The translations under genes were made by a program, and so were the position numbers. From Rhodoblastus sp963703385 (GTDB taxonomy: Bacteria > Pseudomonadota > Alphaproteobacteria > Rhizobiales > Beijerinckiaceae): DNA of 64,000 nt. The notes beneath the pieces are model-generated. The model did no database searches. It was not told the DNA's origin and was given only the letters and a program-made list of their open reading frames with translations. The stretch's first letter is position 1, and every line of letters starts with the position of its first letter. The stretch spans positions 3,348,001 to 3,412,000 of the forward strand of contig OY969816.1 in NCBI GenBank assembly GCA_963703385.1. Reading direction: 5' to 3'. This document shows positions 35,938-47,353 of this stretch, piece by piece.

Positions 35938-38244
35938 ATGAACTCCGAGAGCAGATCGATGTCCGAAAACAAGCCGACCCGGGGCAAGCGACCGACTTTC
36001 ACCGACCAGGAAGCGCTGCAGTTCCACTCCCGCGGGAGGCCCGGCAAATTCCAGATCACCCCCACCAAGCCGATGGCCACCCAGCGCGATCTCTCCCTGG
36101 CTTATTCGCCGGGCGTCGCCGTGCCGGTCCATGCGATCGCGGACGACCCCTCCAGGGCCTATGACTACACCACCAAGGGAAACCTGGTCGGGGTCATTAC
36201 TAACGGGACCGCGATCCTCGGCCTGGGCAATCTGGGTGCCTTGGCCTCCAAGCCGGTCATGGAGGGCAAGTGCGTCCTCTTCAAGCGTTTCGCGGATGTC
36301 AATTCGATCGATCTCGAGGTCGGGACCGAAGACCCGGATGAATTCATCAGCGCGGTCCGATTTCTCGGACCGACCTTCGGCGGCATCAATCTTGAAGACA
36401 TCAAGGCTCCCGAATGTTTCATCATCGAAGAGCGGTTGCGGGAATTGATGGACATTCCCGTTTTCCATGACGACCAGCACGGAACGGCGATCATCGCCAC
36501 CGCCGGCATGATCAACGCCATGCACCTCACGGGCAGGGACATCAAGAAGACCAAGCTCGTCTGCAACGGCGCCGGCGCCGCCGGCATCGCATGCCTCGAT
36601 CTTATCAAAGCCATGGGATTCGCGCCCGAAAACGTCATGCTGTGCGACACCAAGGGCGTCGTGTATCAGGGTCGCGCCGCCGGCATGAACCAGTGGAAAT
36701 CCGCCCATGCGGTCGCAACCGACAAGCGCACGCTCGCGGACGCCATGGTGGGCGCCGACATTTTCTTCGGACTATCGGCGAAGGGCGCGCTCACGCCGGA
36801 AATGGTCAAGACCATGGCGCCCAATCCCATCATTTTCGCCATGGCCAACCCCGATCCCGAAATCACGCCCGAGGACGCGCTCGCGGCGCGACCGGACGCG
36901 ATCGTCGCGACCGGTCGCTCCGATTATCCGAATCAGGTCAATAACGTTCTCGGCTTCCCTTACATCTTCCGCGGCGCGCTCGACGTGCACGCCAAGACCA
37001 TCAATATGGAGATGAAGATCGCCGCCGTTCGCGCCCTGGCGCAACTGGCGCGCGAGGACGTGCCCGATGACGTCGCCCGCGCCTATCAGGGCGAGCGCCC
37101 GCGTTTTGGTCGAGAATATCTGATCCCAGTTCCTTTCGATCCTCGTCTCATTTCGATCGTTCCGCCGGCCGTCGCCCAGGCTGCGATGGAAACCGGCGTC
37201 GCGCGCAAGCCGATCATCGACATGGAAGCCTACCGGGCCGAACTTTCGGCGCGGCGCGATCCGGTCGCCGGTTTGATGCAAACCATCATGGACCGGGTCA
37301 AGCGCCACCCCAAAAGAGTCGTTTTCGCCGAAGGCGAGGAAGAGCAGGTGATTCGCGCCGCCGTCGCCTTTATCAATCAGGGCCTCGGCTCGGCCATTCT
37401 TGTTGGGCGGGAGAACAGGATCGCCGAGGTCGCCGCGAAAGCCGGCATCGAACTCGACGACAAGCTGATCGAAATCCACAATGCGCGGATTTCCCACAAG
37501 AACGCCGCCTACGCCCAGATGCTCTACGAGCGCCTGCAGCGCAAGGGCTTCCTGATGCGCGACTGCCAGCGCCTGATCAACAACGATCGCAACCATTACG
37601 CGGCCGCGATGGTCTCCGCCGGCGACGCAGACGCGATGGTCACCGGCGTCACCCGCAATTTCTCGATCGCGCTGGAGGAGGTGCAGCGCGTCATCGATCC
37701 CAAGCCCGGCCACAAACTTATCGGCGTCTCGATCGTCCTGGCGCGCGGCAAGCCGGTGATCGTCGCGGACACCGCGATCACGGAAATGCCTGACGCGAAG
37801 GACCTCGCCGATATCGCGACCGAAGCGGCGGGTTTTGCGCGCCGCCTGGGCTACGAGCCGCGCGTCGCGCTTCTCGCCTTCTCCACCTTCGGCCACCCAC
37901 CCGGCGAACGGTCAACCCAGGTCAAGGAAGCCGTCCGTCTGCTCGATCAGCGCCGCGTCGATTTCGAATATGACGGCGAAATGGCCGCGGACGTCGCCCT
38001 GAACAAGGAAGCCATGGCGCTTTATCCGTTCTGCCGTCTCACCGACATCGCCAATGTGCTCATCATGCCGGCGTTCCATTCCGCATCGATTTCGACCAGG
38101 ATGTTGCTTGAGCTTGGCGACGCTACGGTGATCGGACCAATGGTCGTCGGCTTGGACAAGCCCGTCCAGATCGTCCAGCTCGGCGGAAAGGACTCCGATA
38201 TCGTCAATATGGCGGCCATGGCCGCCTTCAACGCCGAGCAGTGA
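35938..38244 (+). CDS. maeB: NADP-dependent malic enzyme with phosphotransacetylase-like domain
   Basis: 768 residues. Decarboxylates malate to pyruvate with NADP+. N-terminal malic enzyme (residues about 20-430): LAYSPGVAVP, VFHDDQHGTAIIA, CNGAGAAGIACLDL, MANPDPEITPEDA. The C-terminal half (about 440-765) resembles phosphotransacetylase (RVVFAEGEEEQVIRAA, GDADAMVTGVTRN, LADIATEAAGFARRLG) but in this fused class it is regulatory, binding acetyl-CoA, without transacetylase activity in studied cases. The start could be this ATG or the one seven codons on. Relevant to C4-to-C3 flux along with ppsR. Confidence 0.97.
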   Translation: MNSESRSMSENKPTRGKRPTFTDQEALQFHSRGRPGKFQITPTKPMATQRDLSLAYSPGVAVPVHAIADDPSRAYDYTTKGNLVGVITNGTAILGLGNLGALASKPVMEGKCVLFKRFADVNSIDLEVGTEDPDEFISAVRFLGPTFGGINLEDIKAPECFIIEERLRELMDIPVFHDDQHGTAIIATAGMINAMHLTGRDIKKTKLVCNGAGAAGIACLDLIKAMGFAPENVMLCDTKGVVYQGRAAGMNQWKSAHAVATDKRTLADAMVGADIFFGLSAKGALTPEMVKTMAPNPIIFAMANPDPEITPEDALAARPDAIVATGRSDYPNQVNNVLGFPYIFRGALDVHAKTINMEMKIAAVRALAQLAREDVPDDVARAYQGERPRFGREYLIPVPFDPRLISIVPPAVAQAAMETGVARKPIIDMEAYRAELSARRDPVAGLMQTIMDRVKRHPKRVVFAEGEEEQVIRAAVAFINQGLGSAILVGRENRIAEVAAKAGIELDDKLIEIHNARISHKNAAYAQMLYERLQRKGFLMRDCQRLINNDRNHYAAAMVSAGDADAMVTGVTRNFSIALEEVQRVIDPKPGHKLIGVSIVLARGKPVIVADTAITEMPDAKDLADIATEAAGFARRLGYEPRVALLAFSTFGHPPGERSTQVKEAVRLLDQRRVDFEYDGEMAADVALNKEAMALYPFCRLTDIANVLIMPAFHSASISTRMLLELGDATVIGPMVVGLDKPVQIVQLGGKDSDIVNMAAMAAFNAEQ

Positions 38245-38352
38245 AATTTCGCTGTCGCAGGCCTTCTGGGTTGCGCCAAGAGTCGCGCAATGGGTTGCGC
38301 GAAATTATGGCGCGCCTATAGTCCTGCCGATTTTTTACCGGATAGAAACCCA

Positions 38353-39594
38353 ATGTCCAAACCCTCAAACGACGTCAAAAAGGTCGTCCTTGCCTATTCC
38401 GGCGGCCTCGATACCTCCATTATCCTCAAATGGCTGCAAACGACCTATGGCTGCGAGGTCGTGACCTTCACCGCCGATCTCGGGCAGGGCGAGGAGTTGG
38501 AACCGGCCCGCAAAAAGGCAGAGCTGCTCGGCATCAAGCCGGAAAACATCTTTATCGAGGATCTGCGCGAGGAATTCGTTCGCGATTACGTCTTTCCGAT
38601 GTTCCGCGCCAATGCCGAATACGAGGGCCTCTATCTGCTCGGCACCTCGATCGCCCGGCCTTTAATCTCGAAAAAGCAGATCGAGATCGCGCGCAAGGTC
38701 GGCGCCGACGCCGTCTGCCATGGGGCGACCGGCAAGGGCAACGATCAGGTGCGCTTCGAATTGTCCTATTATGCGCTCGAGCCCGACATCAAGGTCATCG
38801 CCCCCTGGCGCGAATGGGACCTGTCCTCGCGCACCGCGCTGATCGATTTCGCCGAAAAACACCAGATCCCGATCGCCAAGGACAAGCGTGGCGAATCGCC
38901 CTTTTCCACCGACGCCAACCTGCTCCATACCTCCTCGGAGGGCAAAGTCCTCGAAGACCCGGCGCAGGAAACGCCCGATTATGTTTATTCGCGCACCATC
39001 GATCCCGAAAACGCGCCCGATAAACCGACCTATATCGAGATCGATTTCGAAAAGGGCGATCCGGTCGCGGTCGACGGCCAAAAGCTCTCCCCCGCGGCGC
39101 TGCTGGCCAAATTGAACGAGTATGGCCGCGCCAATGGCGTCGGCCGGCTCGATCTCGTCGAGAACCGTTTCGTCGGCATGAAATCGCGCGGCATGTATGA
39201 GACGCCCGGGGGTACGATCCTTCATTTCGCCCATCGCGGCATCGAATCCGTCACCCTAGACCGCGGCGCCGCGCATCTCAAAGACGAGCTGATGCCGAAA
39301 TATGCCGAGCTGATTTACAACGGCTTCTGGTTTGCGCCCGAGCGCGAATTGCTCCAGACCCTGATTGACAAGAGCCAGGAAAACGTCACCGGCCGCGTGC
39401 GCATGAAACTCTACAAAGGCAATGCTTCAGTGGTCGGACGCGAGAGCCCCTATTCGCTGTACGATCAGGAACTCGTCACTTTCGAGGAAGGCGCCGTCGC
39501 CTATGACCATCGCGACGCGGCGGGCTTCATCAAGCTGAACGCCCTGCGTTTGCGCACCCTGGCAAAGCGCCGGCAAAAAATCGCCAAGAGCTGA
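38353..39594 (+). CDS. argG: argininosuccinate synthase
   Basis: 413 residues from ATG 38353 (MSKPSNDVKKVVLAYSGG); the 21 upstream codons in frame are leader. Joins citrulline and aspartate with ATP in arginine synthesis. The PP-loop AYSGGLDTSIIL (residues 14-25), HGATGKGNDQVRFEL, RGMYETPGG and SVTLDR are typical. argH is not adjacent. Confidence 0.97.
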   Translation: MSKPSNDVKKVVLAYSGGLDTSIILKWLQTTYGCEVVTFTADLGQGEELEPARKKAELLGIKPENIFIEDLREEFVRDYVFPMFRANAEYEGLYLLGTSIARPLISKKQIEIARKVGADAVCHGATGKGNDQVRFELSYYALEPDIKVIAPWREWDLSSRTALIDFAEKHQIPIAKDKRGESPFSTDANLLHTSSEGKVLEDPAQETPDYVYSRTIDPENAPDKPTYIEIDFEKGDPVAVDGQKLSPAALLAKLNEYGRANGVGRLDLVENRFVGMKSRGMYETPGGTILHFAHRGIESVTLDRGAAHLKDELMPKYAELIYNGFWFAPERELLQTLIDKSQENVTGRVRMKLYKGNASVVGRESPYSLYDQELVTFEEGAVAYDHRDAAGFIKLNALRLRTLAKRRQKIAKS

Positions 39595-39690
39595 ACAGAA
39601 CGGCGTCTCCCGGTCGATTTGATCTGGCGACGCCGCAAATTTGACGCCACAATCTGATCATTCGCTCATCGTGTTTTGGGATCACGATCG

Positions 39691-41010
39691 ATGTGGCGTG
39701 TCTTCCTATCAATGTTGGCGGCGGCCGCAGGGCTGGTCGCCGTCGCGACCATAGGTCTTTATTTCTATGAGCGGCCGACCATGCTGCGGATCGCCGTCCC
39801 TCGCGGCAGCGATTATCAGAAACTGCTGGTGATTTTGAATCAGGAATTCGTCCGGGAGCGCGAGGACATCCGGTTTCGGATCGTTCCGACTGGCGACGAA
39901 AAAGCCGCAACGAAGGCGATCAGCGAACGCCACGCCGACCTGGCTGTCGTCCGCTCCGATATTTCGATGCCGACCAACGCCGAGACCGTTCTGATTTTCG
40001 CCCATTATTCGGTCGTAGTGGTGGCGCCGCCGGGGAAAAGCTTCGCCAATTTCTCCAACCTCCGAGGAAAAACTGTCGTGGTCGTCGAGACGGAAACCTC
40101 TGGCGACGCCAACCGCGATCTCCTGGCCATGATCGAATCCGAATATTCCATTGCGCCTGGAGACATCAAAGCGGTCAGCGTCACCCCCAACGATCTGGCC
40201 AAATTGCTCGGGGAGCTGCCGGTCGACGCGCTGTTCGTCTTCGGCCCGTTCGATTCGCCGCAGATCTTGGACGCCATCAAAATCATATCAGGCGGCGACG
40301 GCGTGTCGCGCGCGCCCGATTTCGTCCCCATCCTCGAGGCGTCCGCCCTTGCCCAAAAATTTCCTGGTCTCGAAGCGAATCAGATCCTTCGTGGCGCGTT
40401 TGGCGGTTCACCACCACGCCCGTCGGAGAATGTCGAGACGGTCGGCGGCACAGCGCGTCTCGTCGCCCGGAACGATCTGGACAATTCGACCGTCGCCGAG
40501 GTGACGCGGCTGGTCCTCGCCAATCGCGCGGTCGCGGCGACGACGGTTCCCATCGCCAACCATATCGAGGCGCCGAGCACCGACAAGGGGAAGGTTCTTC
40601 CGACCCATCCGGGCGCCGCGGCCTTCTTGGATGGCGAAGAAGAGACGTTCTTCGATAAATACAGCGACATGATCTATATCGGGGCGATGGTCGGAGGCGT
40701 CATCGTCTCAGGCCTCGCCACTCTGGCGAGCCGTCTGGCTGTCTCCGGGCATGTTCGTTTCGATCAACTGTTGGAAACGGCGCTGACCATACTCAAATCC
40801 GGTCGGGAGGCCGACAGTCTGGAGGCGCTAGCCAAACTCGAGATTCAGATCGACGAAATCCTGACCCGGTCGCTCGCGGCTGCGGAAATGCCCAAGCTCG
40901 ACAATCATCAGCTGGCGGCCCTGACTCTTGCCGTTCAGCAGGCGCGCCTCGCCATTGCGGACCGGCGAAGCGAACTCGGCGTCCGGCGCTTGCCGCGACC
41001 TCCCGCTTGA
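39691..41010 (+). CDS. membrane-anchored TAXI-type TRAP binding protein
   Basis: 439 residues from ATG 39691 (a TTG five codons earlier is also in frame). A first membrane segment near residues 4-24, then a periplasmic substrate-binding domain of the TAXI type (LRIAVPRGSDYQKLLVILN, ADLAVVRSDI, GKTVVVVETETSGDANRDLL), a second membrane segment near 330-350 (IYIGAMVGGVIVSGLATLAS), and a cytoplasmic tail of about 90 residues with a helical, possibly dimerising EALAKLEIQIDEILTRSLA stretch. Ordinary TAXI proteins are soluble and work with DctQM permeases; none is near. It may act as a sensor or scaffold rather than a transport subunit (inference). Confidence 0.75.
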   Translation: MWRVFLSMLAAAAGLVAVATIGLYFYERPTMLRIAVPRGSDYQKLLVILNQEFVREREDIRFRIVPTGDEKAATKAISERHADLAVVRSDISMPTNAETVLIFAHYSVVVVAPPGKSFANFSNLRGKTVVVVETETSGDANRDLLAMIESEYSIAPGDIKAVSVTPNDLAKLLGELPVDALFVFGPFDSPQILDAIKIISGGDGVSRAPDFVPILEASALAQKFPGLEANQILRGAFGGSPPRPSENVETVGGTARLVARNDLDNSTVAEVTRLVLANRAVAATTVPIANHIEAPSTDKGKVLPTHPGAAAFLDGEEETFFDKYSDMIYIGAMVGGVIVSGLATLASRLAVSGHVRFDQLLETALTILKSGREADSLEALAKLEIQIDEILTRSLAAAEMPKLDNHQLAALTLAVQQARLAIADRRSELGVRRLPRPPA

Positions 41011-41180
41011 TCGCAGACCATTTCCTCAGCGCGTGACCATGGTTCGGCGGTTTCCAACTCTACGATTTTCCTATAGATCAAGCGCCATATGACGAGCCTT
41101 CGAGGGACTCTGGCGTCGCGTCGCCAATTTCGCCGAGGCGCCGTCCCCTCCGCATGACGCCTAGGCGACAAATTCACATC

Positions 41181-41204
41181 GCCTGCCGACCAATGCCGGC
41201 AGGC
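41181..41204 (+). promoter_or_regulatory. hairpin in the typA leader
   Basis: Perfect 8-bp repeat GCCTGCCG (41181-41188) / CGGCAGGC (41197-41204), loop ACCAATGC, ending 17 bases before the typA ATG. It could sit in the 5' leader close to the ribosome site (GGACG). No T-run, so not a terminator. Regulatory role is inference. Confidence 0.35.
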
Positions 41205-41221
41205 CAATCCTTCGGACGCCC

Positions 41222-43033
<1,812 letters not shown>

Positions 43034-43116
43034 GATTTAAACCCAACCGCGGCCGGGCCCAGAAGGATCTCCGGCGGCGGACGACCCTGTTTTCGCCTTT
43101 AGAGGTCCTGTGTCCC

Positions 43117-44442
43117 ATGGAAACAAGGCCTATTGCCCCAATGTTCGGCCGGGAAGGCCGCAATTTGCGGATCGAAACGCTTACGCAATTGCGTTGGCTC
43201 GCGCTATTCGGACAGCTTTTTACCGTTTTGGCGATCGCTTTCGGCTTCAAATTCGACATTCCGCTGCGTTGGTGTCTTACGGTGATCGGCGCCTCCGCCG
43301 TTTTGAACGTCTTTGTCGAGCTCTATTATCCAAAATCGCTTCGGCTCGAAGAACGCCCCGCGATGGCCTTGCTGGCGTTCGACATTCTTCAGCTTTCAAC
43401 GTTGCTGTTCTTGGTCGGAGGGCTCGACAATCCGTTTTTCATCTTGCTGTTGGCGCCAGTCACCATCGCGGCCGTCTCTCTTCGACCGCGCCAGATCGCG
43501 GCGATCGTCCTTCTGGCTCTGGCTTGCGCCGGCATCCTCAGCATTAACCATTGGCCCTTGCCGTGGTTTCCGGGCGCGGCGCTGGAATTGCCATTCCTTT
43601 ATCGGTTCGGCGTCTCGATCGCCTTTCTCGTCGCGACCGCGTTCATTTGCACCTATGCCGCGCAAGTCGCCCATGAAGCGCGGAACCTGAGCCTCGCTCT
43701 CACGGCGACCGAACTGGTCCTGGAACGGGAAAATCATCTCTCGCGCCTTGACGGACTGGCCGCGGCCGCAGCGCATGAATTGGGAACGCCGCTCGCCACG
43801 ATCGCCGTCGTGAGCAAGGAATTGCGTCGCGCGAAATTGCCGGAGGAATTCGCGGAAGATATCGACCTGCTCAACGAGCAGGTGCATAGATGCCGCGACA
43901 TTCTCGGGCGCATCGCATCCCTTGCGTCGGAGGAGCATCCTCAGCTTGACCACATCAAATTGCGACATTGGATCGAGAACGTCGTCTCTCCTTTCCGCCG
44001 ACGCCTCGTCGCCATCGACATCAATATTGAAGGCGATGAAGACGAGCCGATTGTCGCCAACAATCCGGCGCTGGCATACGGCATCGGCAATTTTGTCGAT
44101 AACGCACTCGATTTCGCGTCCGCCAGGGTCACGGTGAGCGCATCGTGGACGAATGAAAAAGTGAAAATTCGGATTTCGGACGATGGTCCCGGTTTTCCGA
44201 ATGAAATTCTGGCGCAAATCGGCGAACCGTATCTCAAGGGGAAAGCGATTCGCCGTCTGAAGGCGGGAAATGTCGCTGGAATGGGCCTGGGGATTTTCAT
44301 TTCCAAGACCTTGCTGGAGCGAACCGGCGCGAAACTTCATTTCTCAAACCTCGGCGGGGCCGTCGCCGAAGTCGTTTGGAACCGCCAACAACTGGAATCC
44401 GGGCCAAAATTTTCACTTTCGCACTTGTCATCCGCCCCATAG
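43117..44442 (+). CDS. regB: redox sensor histidine kinase RegB/PrrB/ActS
   Basis: 441 residues. Six membrane segments in the first 185 residues with the quinone-site motif GGLDNPFFILLLAPV; H-box AAAHELGTPLATIAVVSKEL (His220); the conserved redox Cys259 in HRCRDILGRI; ATPase with GNFVDNALDFA, DDGPGFP and GMGLGIFISKTLL. The family senses respiratory state through the quinone pool and the Cys, and phosphorylates RegA to control photosynthesis, CO2 and nitrogen fixation, hydrogenase and respiratory genes. regA follows 76 bases downstream on the same strand. Confidence 0.95.
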   Translation: METRPIAPMFGREGRNLRIETLTQLRWLALFGQLFTVLAIAFGFKFDIPLRWCLTVIGASAVLNVFVELYYPKSLRLEERPAMALLAFDILQLSTLLFLVGGLDNPFFILLLAPVTIAAVSLRPRQIAAIVLLALACAGILSINHWPLPWFPGAALELPFLYRFGVSIAFLVATAFICTYAAQVAHEARNLSLALTATELVLERENHLSRLDGLAAAAAHELGTPLATIAVVSKELRRAKLPEEFAEDIDLLNEQVHRCRDILGRIASLASEEHPQLDHIKLRHWIENVVSPFRRRLVAIDINIEGDEDEPIVANNPALAYGIGNFVDNALDFASARVTVSASWTNEKVKIRISDDGPGFPNEILAQIGEPYLKGKAIRRLKAGNVAGMGLGIFISKTLLERTGAKLHFSNLGGAVAEVVWNRQQLESGPKFSLSHLSSAP

Positions 44443-44518
44443 GGCCTTTCATAGAGGTTTGGAACGGTCAGGGTCTCGGGTCGGCCCATCGTGAACAAAC
44501 CCGGTAAGAGGCGCAATC

Positions 44519-45106
44519 GTGCAGGATGGCGACGAAATGACCGCGGAACAACCGAACGAAGCACGGCTTTTGTTCGAGAAGGATCCGCGCCTCCTCATCG
44601 CGGACGACGATCGGCCGTTCCTCAACCGTCTCGCCAAGGCGATGGCCGCGCGCGGCTTCAACGTAGCCACGGCCAAATCCGTCGCCGAAGCCTTGGCCGC
44701 CATTCGCGCCGAACCGCCGGCTTTCGCGATCATCGACATGCGCCTCGCCGACGGAAACGGCCTCGACGTGATCACCGAATTGAAATCGCGCCGCCCGGAC
44801 GCCCGAGGCGTCATCCTGACCGGTTACGGCAATATTTCTTCCGCCGTGATCGCCATCAAACTTGGAGCCTTTGACTATCTGGCCAAACCGGCCGACGCCG
44901 ACGAGGTCTTTCTTGCCCTGATGAACGGCGAAGAGGTTGCGGCGGGGCCGGTTCCGCCCAACCCGATGTCGGCGGAACGGGTTCGATGGGAACATATCCA
45001 GCGCATTTATGAGCTTTGCGAAAGAAATGTCTCCGAGACGGCGCGCCGCCTCAACATGCATCGGCGAACCTTGCAGCGCATCCTCGCCAAACGCGCGCCG
45101 CGCTGA
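44519..45106 (+). CDS. regA: redox response regulator RegA/PrrA/ActR
   Basis: 195 residues from GTG 44519, which has AAGAGG seven bases before it; an ATG at 44537 is a possible alternative. Receiver with the acidic pocket LLIADDDRPF, phospho-acceptor Asp73 in IIDMRLADGNG, LTGYGNI and Lys in DYLAKPADADE; a Pro-rich linker PVPPNPM; and the Fis-type helix-turn-helix C-terminus (SETARRLNMHRRTLQRILAK), the highly conserved RegA DNA-reading helix. Partner of RegB. Confidence 0.96.
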   Translation: MQDGDEMTAEQPNEARLLFEKDPRLLIADDDRPFLNRLAKAMAARGFNVATAKSVAEALAAIRAEPPAFAIIDMRLADGNGLDVITELKSRRPDARGVILTGYGNISSAVIAIKLGAFDYLAKPADADEVFLALMNGEEVAAGPVPPNPMSAERVRWEHIQRIYELCERNVSETARRLNMHRRTLQRILAKRAPR

Positions 45107-45142
45107 ACTTTGGCGCATCGTGATCGCTTCAACTCCCGACGC

Positions 45143-45835
45143 CTAGCCCAGATAGCGCTCCCAGAGTGCTCGACCGCCCAGTCCCCGGATCAGCGCCCTG
45201 TGATCTTCGCGCTCGCTCTCCGCCAAGGTTGAGGGCAAATCGCTCGGGCGACGCAGCATCAGATCCCGCTCGGTCGTGCAGACCTCGATTTTTCGATCCA
45301 CATGCAACGTCAGCGTTGTCTGCCGCCCTCCCCTGAGTTCGGCGTAGACCTCGGCCAGAATTTCCGCGTCGACCAATGCGCCATGTTTCACACGGCGACT
45401 GCGGTCAACGCCAAATCTGTTGCAAAGCGCGTCGAGCGAATTCGACTGCGCCGGAAATTTCTTTCGCGCCAGCGCCAAAGTGTCGACAATGGTGTTTTGC
45501 TCCAAAACGGCGCGGCCAATGCGACGCAATTCCGCATTGATGAAACCCAGATCGAAGTCTGCATTATGCGCGACGATCGGATCTTTTCCAATAAAAGCGA
45601 TAAATTCGTCAGCAATATCTAAAAATTTTGGTTTGTCTGCAACGGCTTCAGTCGAAATTCCATGAACTCTAACGGCAGAGTCAGGGATTTCTCGTTCTGG
45701 ATTGATATAATAATGAAAGGTACTTTCAGACTTTATTCCGTTAAGTAGCTCCAACGCCGCAATTTCTACGATACGATCTCCAGCATTCGCTTCCAGGCCG
45801 GTCGTTTCGGTGTCGATGACGATTTCTCGCAACAT
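45143..45835 (-). CDS. dnaQ: DNA polymerase III epsilon subunit
   Basis: 230 residues, 3'-5' proofreading exonuclease. DEDDh catalytic set: IDTETTG (Asp7, Glu9), the Asp in HNADFDLGF, and His/Asp in HGALVDAEILAEVY. The C-terminal tail after residue 180 would carry the polymerase contact. Last gene of the minus-strand ppsR-aroE-coaE-dnaQ set, 40 bases after coaE. Its 3' half converges with regA, 36 bases away. Confidence 0.95.
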   Translation of the reverse strand: MLREIVIDTETTGLEANAGDRIVEIAALELLNGIKSESTFHYYINPEREIPDSAVRVHGISTEAVADKPKFLDIADEFIAFIGKDPIVAHNADFDLGFINAELRRIGRAVLEQNTIVDTLALARKKFPAQSNSLDALCNRFGVDRSRRVKHGALVDAEILAEVYAELRGGRQTTLTLHVDRKIEVCTTERDLMLRRPSDLPSTLAESEREDHRALIRGLGGRALWERYLG

Positions 45836-45875
45836 TGTGATACCTGGTTATAGCGCCCGCATTCGAGCAAAAGCC

Positions 45876-46466
45876 TTATTTGTCGACTTGAGAAAGCGCT
45901 GAAATGATGTTGCAGATTTGTCGCTGCGCCAATTCAGGGCCGAATTGCGTTTCGACAATGAATTGCGCGGACATTCTTTTCTTTTCATCCGGTATCTGGC
46001 GATTCAATATATTGAGAAATTTAGCTTCATCCATCAACTCACGCGACAAAACACGCTGACGTTGAACCTCTTTCGGCGCTGTTACAACCACGATGGCGTC
46101 GACGCGCCGCCAAGCCTCCGTCTCGAACAACAACGGAATGTCGAGCACGACAAGCATTGCGCCTTTATCGCTTTTAGCGCGAATAAACTTGTTGCGTTCG
46201 TTCTCGACAATCGGATGAATGATTTTCTCCAACGCCACCATGGCGTCCGCATCATCGAGCGCCAGGGATCCCAAAAGTTTGCGATCGATCCGCCCATCGA
46301 CGATCGCCTCCGGGAACCGCGCGGCCAACGCATCGGGCATAGCGCCGGCATATATCTGATGAACGCACCGGTCGGCGTCGAAAACAGCAACGCCGAGGTC
46401 CCGGAACATAGCCGCAGCCGTCGATTTCCCCATACCGATCGAACCGGTCAGACCGAGGACGATCAT
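45876..46466 (-). CDS. coaE: dephospho-CoA kinase
   Basis: 196 residues from ATG 46466 (MIVLGLTGSIGMGKST), whose ATGA overlaps the aroE stop by four bases; an outer frame start 25 codons earlier lies within aroE and is unlikely. Last step of CoA synthesis. P-loop GSIGMGKST, FDADRCVHQIY, LDIPLLFE and the CoA-domain segment are present. Confidence 0.95.
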   Translation of the reverse strand: MIVLGLTGSIGMGKSTAAAMFRDLGVAVFDADRCVHQIYAGAMPDALAARFPEAIVDGRIDRKLLGSLALDDADAMVALEKIIHPIVENERNKFIRAKSDKGAMLVVLDIPLLFETEAWRRVDAIVVVTAPKEVQRQRVLSRELMDEAKFLNILNRQIPDEKKRMSAQFIVETQFGPELAQRQICNIISALSQVDK

Positions 46467-47323
46467 GCTTTGGGCCGCAGCAAATCCTGTTCGACCAATC
46501 CGCGTAAATCCGGCGTCACCTCCGGTCGCATTCCGAACCATCTTTCGAAAGCCGGCGCCGCCTGATGGAGCAACATTCCCAGTCCCCCGACGATTCTCAA
46601 GCCACGGCCCCGCGCCTCGCGCAGCAGATCGGTTTCCAGAGGCGCATAGACGATGTCATAAACAATAGCATCCGCCGAAAGGCGCTCCAATGAAATTTCG
46701 AGCGGCGGCTGCCCCACCATCCCAAGCGAAGTCGTATTCACCAGCAGGTTCGCCTCATCGAAGGACGTATGGCCCGCTTCCAAACGCCGCGGTTGAATTT
46801 TCTGAAAACCCCAGCCGCTTATTTCTTCGGCCAAATGCGCCATTCGCTCGACCGACCGATTCACGATCGTTATTTCCGGAACGCCGCGCTTGGCCAAAGC
46901 CGCAATCACCGCGCGCGAGGCGCCGCCGGCTCCGATGACCGCCGCACGTTCACAATTCTCGCCCCAGCCCGGAGCCTCTGAATCCAGATTAGCTAAAAAA
47001 CCTTCTATATCCGTATTGTCGCCGAGACGTCGTCCGCCGTCCAACCAGAGAGTGTTCACCGCTCTTGTCTTCCTGGCTGCTTCCGTCACCTCGTCACATT
47101 GCTCGAACGCGATCTCCTTATATGGTATTGTTACGTTTCCTCCACAAAATCCTTCAACTTCAAAAGAGTTAATAAACTTATTTATCCGGTCTGGTTCGAC
47201 AGCTTTTGCAAAATATTCACCTTCTATTTCATATTTGTTCAGCCAAAAATTATGGATCAGAGGTGACCTGCTATGGCTGACCGGAAAACCGACAACAAAA
47301 GCGCGTTTCATACTCACCTGCAT
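46463..47323 (-). CDS. aroE: shikimate dehydrogenase
   Basis: 286 residues; reduces 3-dehydroshikimate with NADPH. FPVSHSRSPLIHNFWL binds shikimate, NVTIPYKE carries the catalytic Lys, DNTDIEGF the partner Asp, and VIGAGGASRAVIAAL is the nucleotide site. A second in-frame Met at codon 5 could be the start. Coupled to coaE by overlap and 30 bases after ppsR; the maf gene that often sits between ppsR and aroE in this order is missing here. Confidence 0.95.
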   Translation of the reverse strand: MQVSMKRAFVVGFPVSHSRSPLIHNFWLNKYEIEGEYFAKAVEPDRINKFINSFEVEGFCGGNVTIPYKEIAFEQCDEVTEAARKTRAVNTLWLDGGRRLGDNTDIEGFLANLDSEAPGWGENCERAAVIGAGGASRAVIAALAKRGVPEITIVNRSVERMAHLAEEISGWGFQKIQPRRLEAGHTSFDEANLLVNTTSLGMVGQPPLEISLERLSADAIVYDIVYAPLETDLLREARGRGLRIVGGLGMLLHQAAPAFERWFGMRPEVTPDLRGLVEQDLLRPKA

Positions 47324-47353
47324 TTCTATCGATTTGATGTTTTGCCTGTTCGG

